Assembly: GCA_029207755.1 (NCBI GenBank)
Contig: JARCOQ010000016.1
Coordinates: forward strand, 9,038,501-9,102,500
DNA: 64,000 nt
From: Chamaea fasciata
Taxonomy: Eukaryota; Chordata; Aves; Passeriformes; Sylviidae
Direction of reading: 5' to 3'
Below, piece by piece: positions 53,821-64,000 of this stretch. The notes beneath the pieces were generated by a model. That model was not told where the DNA came from. It saw only the letters and a program-made list of their open reading frames with translations, and ran no database searches. A program made the position numbers and the translations under genes. Position 1 is the stretch's first letter, and every line of letters begins with the position of its first letter.

Positions 53821-56582
53821 TTTTCCCCAGCCCAAACCCCTGTGGGATCCCATGGGCTCAGAGGGAAAACCGGGGATGTTTTTCCAGCCCTGCTTTGCTT
53901 ATTCCACCGAAGAGAAACAACTTTCTCCTCCCTTCACTCCCACTCTGATTAATCCACTTAACTGCCCCTCCAGCGACGTCTCCCAAAGCCCTGGAGCACC
54001 TTCCTGGTGCTTCCCAAGTTCGGCAATCCCTCCTCGGTAATTAAACCCTGCTCGAGCCCCGGCTGTTCACACGGAGCCCCATTAAAGAGCCTCTCCAGAG
54101 GCTCTCCCCTTCAAAGGCTCCCACCAACGCAACCCGCAATTATTTATCAGCCCGATAAGAGGGCGAGAACTCACTCGCTCCTAATTCCGCCGTGATGGGA
54201 AAGATGTGCAAAGGCACAGGGAAATCGGCAGCTGCAGGGCGCAGAGCTGGGAGATTCAATTTAGATGATTGGCAGGGTGGTGCTGGAGGTGCTGCTCCCG
54301 CTCCACGCCCGCGGCCTGCGGGAAAGATTCCTGCCTTGCCAGGAGAACCACCGAGGCGTCCTCTCAGCTCCTGGGTGATGCTCAGGTCCCTCCCTGCTCC
54401 TCCAGCTCTTCCCCCCTTCCCCAGGGTTGGGATAAATCATTTCTCTCCCATTAACACCAACAAATCTCTCCGTTTTGTCCAATTCTCCCTCCCCTCACTG
54501 CAGGGATTGAACAGGAGACTCCCCCAGCTGAGCACGCAGGCAGGTTTTGATTTCACTGATCCTTGGCCGGAACGCTCCCCGAGCACCTCGCCCACAGGAG
54601 CAGGAGGAGAGCGGGCAAAACCCAATCAGATTTAATTTTTTTTAGGTCTTCGCTGATTCCGAGCCCCCTTGCTCTGCTCATGCCACGGCAATTTCATCAG
54701 CTGTAATAAAGATGCTCGTCTGATTTATAGGAGAGTAACTGGGGACAGAATCAGATCTTCTAGGGAAGCTAATCAGAGTCAATCTAGAACTCCAGAGCGA
54801 AAATCACGAGGGAAATGGAGATTAAAGATGCTGGCAATTAACTCAGACCTCCTCAGCGCTCCCAGGGAGGCAGCAGGTTTACACTGCTTTTTCCTGGGGT
54901 CACTTCAGGGGTTGCACAGGGCTATTTCTTTTATCGTGTCCACAAGTTTTTCACCAGAAACCCTCTTTTCTCTGAGCTCTGCCAAAAATTTTTTGCAAGC
55001 TCTTGGCTGCAGCCAGCTCGAGAGCAGGACGGGGTTGGGTTTTTTTTTTTTTCACTTCAGTGTCAGATCACAAAGAGCAAAAAAGAATCATCCAGGGGAG
55101 AAAAGCCTCGTGCAGATTCCAACTTCAATTAGTCAAGGGCTGGATTCCTGGCTGTCAGGAGGCACCGAGGGCTGGTGCCAGAGCTGCAGCTCCAAACCCA
55201 CCTCGAGGTGCCACCAGGCAGTCGAGGGAAGGCTGGGAAAGCTCCGCGTGAGGCCAGGCTGGGAAGATCAGAGCCCAAAGCAGGGAGTGAGAGCGCAGAA
55301 CTCCAGCCCGGAGCTGTCTCCTGGCGTGATTCCCCCGCTCTGATTACCTGAGCGAACTCCTCTTGGAGTGACAGCCTCCCAAAAATCAGCCTGTCTCCCT
55401 TATTAAAACCCCGATAAAATGCAGCTCTGGCAAAGCAGAAGTTCCCTCTGATTCCAGGGCTGCAGCTGCTGGCTGAGCTCAGCGCCTGGCTCGGGTGGGA
55501 GATGCTCTGGAAATCCAGACAAACCCACATTTGAAGTCTTCATCTCTGACTGACATCTCTAATTTGTACTCGGCCGCTTCTTCTCAGGCCTAAATTGAGT
55601 CCTTTGGGGGGGGTGGGGGGAAACCTGGGAATTATCTGCATCCAAATCAATAATCCTGAACCCAGCTGCAACTCTGAGGATGGCTGTGAGTGTTTGGGGT
55701 CATTTACTTTTTATCTCCTCGTTCCCCCTGGCCCTGCTGCACGGCTTCTTCGGATTTTATTTTCATCCAACTTATCAGGATGGGATCCAGTGCTGTAAAT
55801 TGTGAGGGCTATTAATTACCCTGATGGCCTCAGGAAGTTTTCTAAGGCCTACAGCCTCCGTTTCTGAAAGGCTCTTATCTGGATTCCCCCCTCCTGGGCA
55901 ACGTGGATTTAGCTCCCCAGCACTGCCCGGCGAATATTCCTGGGAATATTCCACAGGCAGAGCGAGCTTTGGCAGATAATCAAATCCCTATTTTTGAAGC
56001 CAACGTCACGATTTTAATTATTTCCTCCCGAAACATCTCGTTAAGGAACCTCTGTGGCCAGAAAAACAGGTTTATTACATTGAGTAACATCCTCTGAACA
56101 GATGCTTTTCCTTTCGCTCTGAGGCCTCGCTCGGTTTTGTCATTCGGTATAAATTGAGCCTTGCAAAGCAGGGATCTGCTCTGAGAAGTGGCCCTAAATG
56201 ATGGGGGAAAAAAGGAAATTGTGATTCTTTCCGTGTCCTGGGCTCCTGACCTGTCCAACCTGTTCCTATGGATGTGATCCCTGGGCAGTGCTGGCGGTTC
56301 CTGGTGGATTTGGAGAAGCAAAGTAGGGAATGAAGCGTGGGGTGAAGTCAGGCACGTCACTGATGCTGTTGTTTTGTCACCCCAAATCCTCACGGAATTG
56401 CAGCTCTGGGACCAAAAGCCACCCAAATCCCACTTTGGCTCCGAGGGGAAGGGGAACTGTTGTTGTTTCACACTAAACAATGCAGGGCCCTCACCCGACA
56501 GCAAAAACCTCCCCGATTTCACTCACCTGCTGCTCCAGCAAATCCCAGCCCAGCCCAGATTCCCGAGGTTTGGTTTGCTGGG

Positions 56583-56641
<59 letters not shown>
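56583..56641. repeat. (TAA)n microsatellite
   Basis: About 19 perfect ATA/TAA units, leading into roughly 380 bp of A/T-only sequence rich in TATAAT and AATAAT up to about 57027. Confidence 0.97.
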
Positions 56642-56642
<1 letters not shown>

Positions 56643-57027
56643 TAGAATACTATCATAATTATTATAACTATTATAATTATTACAACTACAATATAATATA
56701 TTGTAGTATAATAATATTATCATTATAATATAATAATAACCCAAATACTTATAATTATAATATAATACTATTAAAATTATTATAACTATTGTTATTATAA
56801 CTACAATATATTATATTTAAATATAATATTATAATGATAATATTAAAACAAAACCAATAATTATAATGATAATATAATTTAGTAACAACTATTTTAATTA
56901 TTATAACTTACTATTATTATAACTACAATGTAATATAGTGTAATATAGTAATATCATAATTACGATATGATAATATAATATCAACAATAATAATAGCAAT
57001 AATAACAACAATAATAATATCAATAAT
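56642..57027. repeat. AT-rich degenerate repeat zone
   Basis: Nearly pure A/T with occasional C, built of TTATAACTA and AATATAATA units; probably a decayed extension of the TAA array. Confidence 0.85.
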
Positions 57028-57339
57028 CATCATTATCCCAGCAAACAGCCTCCACGATTTGTGTAAAGGATCCTTGGCAAAGGGAAGGGATTCACCTGCT
57101 CACCCGCAGCACCGTGAGCACAGGGAGCCCCACAAATCCCACATTTCTGGGGGGTGAAGGGTTTGCCACGAAGGAAAAGGAAGCAAAGCCAGGCTGAGAT
57201 CTTGGAGGGGATTTTACAGCTCATTCCAAACCACAACAGGCTGGGAAATCGGGATGGGGGAGCTGCACCTTTGGCTCGGGGGAAAGGTCACGGAGCAGAT
57301 TTGGGGCAATCAATGCAAAGGGAGACTTCCCTAAGAGAA

Positions 57340-57580
57340 TTATGGACTTTTGGGATATCCCGAGCTGGGAGGAGCAGAGTTCAACCCTGACCCCCCAACA
57401 GTCCCAGCCTGGGCACCCCTGGAGTGGTGTCCAAACATTCCTGGAGCTCCGGCAGCCTCGGGGCCGTGCCCATTCCCTGGGAAGCAGCTCCAGTGCCCCG
57501 GCACCCTCTGGGGAAGAACCTTTCCCTAAAATCCAACCTAACCCTGCCCTGACACAGCTCCAGCCGCTCCCTTGGATCCG
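57340..57580 (-). mobile_element. CR1-like LINE 3' fragment
   Basis: TTTTGGGATATCCCGAGCTG, CCCTGGAGTGGTGTCCAAAC, GGGGCCGTGCCCATTCCCTG, TAAAATCCAACCTAACCCTG on the plus strand. Confidence 0.82.
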
Positions 57581-58789
57581 TTGTTGATGTTCCTCAAACC
57601 CAGCAGCTTTTTGCCCTCCTGACTGGGCTGCAGGCCCTTCTTCCTGCTCCAAACACAACAATCAACCACTGAGCTTGGATGAAACTCTCCAAAAAAAACT
57701 CCAGAGGTTTGGAAGTCCAGATTTTTCATCCCATCCAACACCCCCAGAGGCTGTGGGAGCACTCCTGGCATCAGGGGCAGCCTCTCTGCCCCATCCCACA
57801 CGAGACAATTCCTCCCAAACCTTCCCAGCAAAGATTTTCCAAAGGCAACGAGCCCCTCCTGGAAGCACGCTCCGAGCTGCCTGAAGAGGGCTGGGTATTT
57901 TTAGCTGGGGGTATTCAGCCTGAGAGCTCTTCAAACGCAGCAAGTGCTGTTTGTTTGGCTGACCAAATTAAAAAAAGCAACAGCAACAGAGCTCCAAACC
58001 CCGTCATTTCCAGGGAAATATTTTCGGTGATCCAAAACAGATTCGAGCTGAGTGACAAAGCATCATCTCCAAGCAGTGGGAATGAAAAGCTCCAAGCTCT
58101 TTTCCTTGCCAAATTCAGCGCGGAGAAGCGTTGTTGACACAGATCTCCAATTTAAAGGCATTGGAGGAAAAAAAACCCCAAAACCTCCTTTAGGTCCCAA
58201 ATCCCGAATTTCTCTGCTCAACGAACGCTGAAAACACAATCACCCAGTGTGACAGCTCCTGAAAACACAGCCCCAAAATGACTTGGGGCACAGCTGGAAA
58301 CCTCAGACCTCCTCCTTCTGCTCCAGCTTTTTGGCTCTTTCCCAAAACCTGCAGGACTCCTGGGAGTGGGAGAGCAGAGGCTGCAGCAGAAAGCAAGTAA
58401 AGGGATTTACAGCACCCTCGGACAATGGGAAAAGCATTCCTCTCGGATCTGGCCGGGATTTCGTCAGCTTTTCCCAGAGGCGTTGTCACCCCTGGAGTAA
58501 AGTGTGAGTGCAGGCCTTGCTTTCCTACAAATCCTGTCTAGGAAATTCCCCGCTCCAGGTCCCTCTGCTTTGCAAAGCAGCCTGAAACACCTCCTCTTCC
58601 CAAACTTCCAGCTTCCCAATCCCTTTTTAAATTTTTATCAGGATTTCTGCCCTCAGGCCTGGCCCACCCCGAGGCTGCTGGGTCAGGGAGGTGGGAAGGT
58701 TTTTGGTTGCTCCAAGTGGGATCCGCCAGTAATTCCGATTAAATTGGACTTTGTCGAGGTGGGTAATTCATCATCTGCCGCGTGACAAC

Positions 58790-59045
58790 AATACCTGTAA
58801 TTACTGCTCGGGTTGTCGGGGCTGGGATTCGTGTGCAATAAAGGGATCTTCGTATCATGCCAAACCTCACAGTTAATTTAGGCTCCATCTCCCTTTCATT
58901 TAGTCTGTAATAAGATAATTAGTTCGCCTAATTTGCCACCGAACGTGCCTTTGTAACGAACGCAGGCACGAATTAGCCTCTTGCACAACAAATGAGGGGA
59001 AGCAAAACATGAATCATTTTCAGGATTACATAAGGAATTATCGTC
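58790..59045. promoter_or_regulatory. Candidate conserved non-coding element (speculative)
   Basis: Unlike its surroundings, this stretch has no CR1-like or low-complexity character. It is AT-balanced and carries several homeodomain-type TAATTA or ATTA cores (near 58799, 58874, 58917, 58972). It is flagged only by texture; conservation was not tested. Confidence 0.2.
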
Positions 59046-59512
59046 CTTTGCAGCACTCAGGGATGCAGCCATCCCCCTTAATTATTTTTGATTTTTTTTT
59101 TTTTAATTTGCACCAGGTTCTGCTGTCTCCGACTTCTCCTCGGAAGGTCGACAACACATTTTTTCCCTGTTTCCCTGCTGTCACCTGTCCCGGCTCTGGG
59201 AAGTTCAGGGTCATTGCCTCGGAAAGAAAAAATGCCTTTTAGAAATCTTAGTTCTGGGAGCTGGAAGAGCCCACCCATCCCTGGGTTTGCTGGATGTTCT
59301 GGGGTGGAAATCTTCAGGCTTTTCTGCAAACTCTGCTTTTTTCTCTGCTTTTGGTTTGGTTCATTCGTGGTCTGAACGGTATCAGTGCCCTTGGGAGCTC
59401 CTGGGGGGCACCACCTGCGCTTACAAAAATTCCTTCTGGGGGGAAATAAAAATTCCCTGTGGGGCTCATTTCATCCCTCTCCCTTCTGCCAGCTCCTAAA
59501 CCGCACCAGAGC

Positions 59513-59790
59513 ACGGAGTCCTGGAATGGGCTGGGCTGGGGGCGACCTTAAAGCCCATCCTGCTGCGGGCAGGGACACCTTCCACCATCCCAGGGTGCTC
59601 CAACCTGGCCTTGGACACTTCCAGGGATGAGCCCACCTCACCGTGCTCCCATTCCTTCCCATTATCCCATCCACCCCCGCCCTCTGGAAGCTGTTCCCCC
59701 CTTGTCCTGGCATTCCAGACCTTTCCCAAAAGTGTCTCCCCCTCTTTCCTCCCTCTTTGCCAGGCTGAACACTCCAAGGTGCCCGGCTCA
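59513..59790 (-). mobile_element. CR1-like LINE 3' fragment
   Basis: GGAATGGGCTGGGCTGGGGG, GACCTTAAAGCCCATCC, GCAGGGACACCTTCCACCAT, TTGCCAGGCTGAACACTCC on the plus strand. Confidence 0.88.
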
Positions 59791-61715
59791 TTCGGGATAA
59801 ATCCTGAGGGAAGCCGTGTCCATGGCAGCCACCTGAGCTTGCTTCGATTCCCCACTGGAGATCTGCCAAGCCCTCGGGGCTCTCTGCACACCACAGCTCC
59901 TGCAAAGTGCCACGGATTCATTATCCTGCAGAATAACGGCTCGGCGCGACCCGCCCCAGGCTCATCCCAGTAAATCAATGCCCATCCCCAGGGAGGCTCC
60001 CGAGTTCCTAAATCCATCAGCTGGACTTTCTGCACTGCTCGCTTGGAGCCCTCATCCGACTGCTGACCTGCTGCTGTCCAGCTCCAGCTATTAAGAGGGA
60101 TGAGAGCACGACTCCATGGATTTATTTGCTCGGCGTTCCCTGCTTCCAGCCATTGTTTGGATTTAGGGCTTCACCGGCCGCACTGATCATTTCCTCTTCC
60201 CACATCCAGCACCTTGCTGCCTCTTCACCTGCAGTTAAATCATTCCCGGCTCCTAAAAACCGAGCCCTGGCTTCCAACAGGAATAAACACAGGAGAGGAG
60301 GGTTTTTTGGCTGGAAATCCTCTGGAGCCTTTGGATGGCCTGAAACGAATCATCGACCTCCTGGCGGATGCCAGAACAATCTGAGGACACAAGATCCCAC
60401 TTTGCCGGGCATTGTTCTGCCCAGAGGAATCAGCTGAAACCTCTCCTGGGGCTGGGGGGACCTTCCTGGAGTTAAGCTGAGCCTTGTAAGGACGAGGAAA
60501 TCAAATGGAATTGAAATCCGCAGCTGGAAAAGGGCTCGGGAAGGGAGGAGGCAGCAGGACCCCTCCTGCTCCCCCTCAGAGTCCTTTCCCTGCCAAAAGG
60601 AGCCAGGTTCCTGGGAACGTCCCTCAGACCTACCAAAGAGCAGGAAAAGGAGAATTCCCTCTTCCCCTTATCCAGCAGCTCCTCTCTCCTTCGCTCATTC
60701 CAAAGCCTTTTCCCAGTGGGAAAATCGGGATTTAGATCCCAGTGGGATCTACCTGCACCCCTCTGGATGTGGTTCTGGCCCCAGCACTGCGATCCAAGGG
60801 CAGCTCCCGAGGAGCAGCAGAGCAGGGGAGGTGCTCAGGGCAAACATTCCCCACTTTGCTGCTCCCGGCCGAAAGCTGGGAGCGCTGAAGTCCACGGGAT
60901 CATGTGGAACGGGGAGGAAATCCATCAGTGAAAGGCAGAGCTCTGCCTGAGTAATTACCCCTCGTTAACGAAGCTAAAAGGAGGATTCTGCTCCGGGAAC
61001 AGGTGTCACCTCCACTTTCGGGGGAACTGAAGCAACCGGGCTGAGCCAAAGAAATGCTTTAACACCAGGAAGTGCCCCTGATGGAAAAAAAGATGGAAAA
61101 GATGGAAAAGAACCGAGGGACCTTCCAGCTGGGGCAGCCCTGGGAAAGCACGGCCTCTGGACGTGAGCTCTCCAAATGCCTGGAAAACCCTTCGGTTATG
61201 ACGGGTTTTATCGCCTGGAAAACCCGCCCCAGTCTGAGTGAGAAGCACTTCTTTGGTCTTTTCTGAAGTGCCTCAAAAAGAGGGAGTGAAATTCCCTGCG
61301 GGCAGAATTTCCTCTCAGGAATTTTTTCCCCCTTTCCAGCCTTCAGTGCTCACCCTGTGACTTAAAACCGAGCCTAAGCCATGCCTAAGCTTCCTTCATT
61401 TTAGCACGAAGTTAAGTCTTGCCTAAAAACCTCAACACCACTTCCAGTTTCCTGAAAAAGACCCCGCTCCCAAAAATTCCCTGGGATTTATCTGATTTGC
61501 AGAGGTGGAACTTGCCGTGAGTTTTGCTGCCTCGAGAATTTCTTTTCCCTCTTTTGAAGTGATTTCTAAAGAAAAGTTTCTCCTCTCCCAACGCCCTCTT
61601 GCACCGTTTATTGCCTGATTCATTTATTCCCCGTTTCTGGATTTGCGGTTTCCCTCAGGGCCGAGCAAATCCCTTCCTCCTCTGCCTCATTCACCAAAAG
61701 CTTTCTGGGTGAAAA

Positions 61716-62036
61716 AATGACCAACCCCAAAACCGGGAAAAACCAGGAAACCAACAGGAAAAAACAACCCGAAAAACCAACCCAACCCAACCCAACAACA
61801 CAATAACAGCAAAACAAAAACCAACAAAAAACCCTCCCCAAAAAACCCAACCCAAACCAAACCAAACCAACAACAATAACAAAAAAACCAAAAGCAACAA
61901 AAACCCTCAAACCTCCCAAAAAATCCAACCAAAAACCCAGAACCAAAAAAAAAACCAAACCCACCCAGAAAACACCAAAAAACCCCAAACAAACAGAGAA
62001 CCCCAAACAAAACAAACCCTCAAGAAAACCAGGAAA
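61716..62036. repeat. A/C-rich simple repeat beside exon 1 donor
   Basis: About 320 bp made of CCAAAA, AACCCAACC and CAACAACA units on the plus strand. It starts about 30 bp inside the intron, so the transcript is G/U-rich directly downstream of the exon 1 donor. Confidence 0.93.
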
Positions 62037-62065
62037 AATCCCCTCAACCTTTGGGAGGCTCCTAC

Positions 62066-62378
62066 CTGAAAGATAGCAATCCAGGCGTAGCCGATGTTAT
62101 CGAAATTGATGGCGCCGTTGTGGGGGTTGACGTCCCCGGCCATGCAGACGTTGTAGTACTGGTTCCAGTTGATGCAGGAGTTCCTGCCGGGCTCGGGGCT
62201 GCCCAGGCTGGGGCTGTAGGAGTCCATGCTCAGGGTGCACTCCACCTTGGATTCCTTCCTGCTGGGGATGTTGGAGCACCTCTGCATGCCGTTCTCCCGG
62301 TGCGAGGAGCAGATGAAGGGGTTCTCCTCCGCCTCGTCCGGCCGGTAGTAGGGGTGGAGGAAGGTCAGGTTGTATGTC
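62066..62378 (-). CDS. CACNA1H: CACNA1H exon (window exon 1): domain I S5-P extracellular loop
   Basis: Partial coding exon of the Cav3.2 T-type calcium channel, a plasma-membrane voltage-gated Ca2+ pore. It holds one base completing a codon from the previous exon plus 104 codons. It encodes the large extracellular turret of domain I, with an NLT glycosylation sequon near its start and several cysteines (CSS, RCSNIP, VECTL, NSCINW, NVCMAG), and it ends in the pore helix [14 protein letters not shown]. The acceptor AG is at 62380-62379 after a pyrimidine run, and the donor GT is at 62065-62064. The motifs [17 protein letters not shown] and [11 protein letters not shown] match Cav3.2 more closely than Cav3.1 or Cav3.3 as I remember them. 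The next exon joins in phase 0. Confidence 0.96.
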
Positions 62379-64000
62379 CTGGAGAAGAAGAAAAAGGGGA
62401 AAAAAAACCCCCAACCTGGTTCATCCTTGATTTTAGCAGCAGGGAAAGGTGCTGGTTGCTGTCCCTTCAGCAAGTCAAAATTCCAACCCCTAAAACCAAA
62501 TCCTTTCACGCCCCGCTGATCTCCCGGTGAAGATCAGTCGGAGTTTCCCCAAGCAGGTACAAGCATGATAGGAGAGGGGATGGGGAGAAAAATCCCAGCA
62601 AGGTCAGGTTCTTTCCCCAAATCCAGGGAGCTTTTGAGCTCTCTGGAAGGATTTGGAGATAAATCTTCCGGTGGCAGAGCAGCTCCCCAATGAATTTTCC
62701 CCTCAGGACGTGTCTGATGAGGGGCTGAGCTCCCACAAGGACAGACCCAGCCAGGGCCCATCTCCCATTTCCATTAAAAAAAAATAATAAAATGGAAGAG
62801 CCCACGTTAATGGGAAAGGCACGGTGCTTCCTGCATTTCTGATGGGATTGGCTTGGGTAAAGCTCATGGCTCCGTCCCAGCCTGGATAAGGAATTGCTGG
62901 AATTGCAGGAGCTGCTTTTTTTCCAGATTCGCCTCCCAGATCTGGCACTTTCTGGGCCGTCGGTGAGAGCCTGCAGAGCTCAGGGCTCCAACTGAGGAGC
63001 CGCATTGCTCCCGAGCCAACTTAATCCGCTGTTTTTTTCCGAGCTCCAGGGATCTCAGCTCCTCCATAATCACCCGGAGATAAGCGGGAAGGCGACACGA
63101 ACGTTCGGAGAGATGTGGGCAGAAGATAACCAGGTAATTCTTCCAGCCAGGACAGCTCTATTTTTATCTCTCTCCCAACAGTCCCTATCTGGCGAAGAGA
63201 TTTGGCTTTAACAAGTGTTATTCCAGACAATTGCTTGGAATCGCTCCCCCAAAACCCTGGAGCCAAGCTCTGCGGCTGCACTTTGAGGAGGGAACAATTG
63301 CTGCAGGGCAGAGCTGAGGGGAAATCAGCCCTCAGCCAACTTTCCCTGGGGAACGCGGCTCTGTTCCACCGTCCAGTTACCTGGGATGGGCGTGGAGGGT
63401 TCCTCAGCCTCAGGAACGGGAGAGGGGAGGAGGAGGAGCACAATCCCTGGGGACTGTTGGCTGGGAATGATTTGTGTTCAAATCCTTCCTCACCCAGCCC
63501 ACACCTCCAGACTAAACCGTGACAATCACCGCCCCGCTCTTTCTGGGCTCGAGAAACAAAACCTGGTTTTTCCTCCCCAAGACTTTTCCTTGCCCTCCCA
63601 CCGGCTGGGGGAAATTTCCACGTGAGACGGGCTGGAGAATGGGCCAGGAGCTGCAGCCACGCAGGGGGAGGATTAAACACAGGATTGAAACGCGCCAGGG
63701 TGCAGGAAAACTTGGGGAGAGCTGGAGAATTCGGGAGAAGAAGCGAGGAGACACCTGGGGGGCGACTTAAACTCCCAGAAGGCAAACCACAGGAGCTGCC
63801 CCCGTGGCACTGGGATGGGCCACGCACAGTTGGAGCGGCTCTGTGCATCCCAGGAGTGTCCATTGGGGAAGTTTTGGGATGTGCAACGGCTGCCTGAGGA
63901 CACGGAGCCCCGGGCTGGGGTCTGAGGAGCTGCACAGAGGAGATCCAAGGCCCGAACCACCGGGAGAAGCAGAAGTTTGGGAAGGAAAATCCCAGCAGGA
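62379..64000 (-). other. CACNA1H: Intron upstream of exon 1 (partial)
   Basis: 1.6 kb of the intron preceding the domain I loop exon. No transposon, exon or RNA was recognised. A 300-residue open frame on the minus strand here (63021-63935) has no protein-like character. Confidence 0.75.

Larger units (their letters stand above)
50400..62065 (-). other. CACNA1H: Intron between exons 1 and 2 (11.7 kb)
   Basis: It holds four CR1 tails or pieces, an LTR-like piece, a TAA microsatellite with an AT-rich zone, and an A/C-rich array by the exon 1 donor. Nothing was recognised in 50,460-51,830, 52,115-53,390, 53,825-56,580, 57,600-59,510 (except a candidate non-coding element at 58,790-59,045) and 59,800-61,710. 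Confidence 0.8.

Noticed and set aside
63021..63935. 304-residue minus-strand open frame upstream of exon 1
   Set aside because: No similarity to the Cav3 domain I sequence expected upstream, low-complexity composition, and no matching splice sites.

Overview
This window is a vertebrate, almost certainly avian, genomic segment. It carries the central part of one gene on the minus strand: CACNA1H, encoding the T-type (low-voltage-activated) calcium channel alpha-1H subunit, Cav3.2. I could place eighteen coding exons, all with GT-AG borders and all in compatible phase (3,763 coding bases in total). They run from the extracellular loop of domain I (62378, the most 5' exon seen) to the pore of domain III (204, the most 3'). 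The start of the gene lies to the right of the window, and domain IV with the C-terminus lies to the left. An avian source is inferred from about twenty 5'-truncated CR1-like LINE tails, the solo-LTR-like repeats, and the many GC-rich minisatellites. I name no species.

CACNA1H is chosen over CACNA1G and CACNA1I because of the poly-histidine block in the I-II linker, the [10 protein letters not shown] and MNYPTILPS motifs, and the [10 protein letters not shown] and ATPMPTPK motifs of the II-III linker. These match what I recall of Cav3.2. The selectivity-filter residues visible are E (domain I, TLEGW), E (domain II, TQEDW) and D (domain III, SSKDGW), as expected for the EEDD filter of T-type channels.

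Layout, in the direction of transcription (high to low coordinates): 64000-62379 intron; 62378-62066 domain I loop; 11.7 kb intron; 50399-48733 domain I pore, S6, gating brake and I-II linker; 5.7 kb intron full of minisatellites; 43013-42586 end of the I-II linker and IIS1; 24.8 kb intron without a recognisable gene; 17801-12781 domain II; 9745-4150 II-III linker; 3797-204 domain III to its filter. No second gene, tRNA, rRNA or CRISPR array was found.

The non-coding part holds CR1 tails, two pairs of LTR-like repeats, several further LTR-like pieces, and at least ten tandem arrays. Three points deserve a second look. An LTR-like element ends exactly at the splice donor of the IIS4-S5 exon (about 16220-16226). 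A minisatellite of acceptor-like units, open in the exon's frame, starts about 25 bp upstream of the acceptor at 43014. A roughly 28-copy 22-bp array carries an AGGTCA half-site in nearly every unit (45757-46368).
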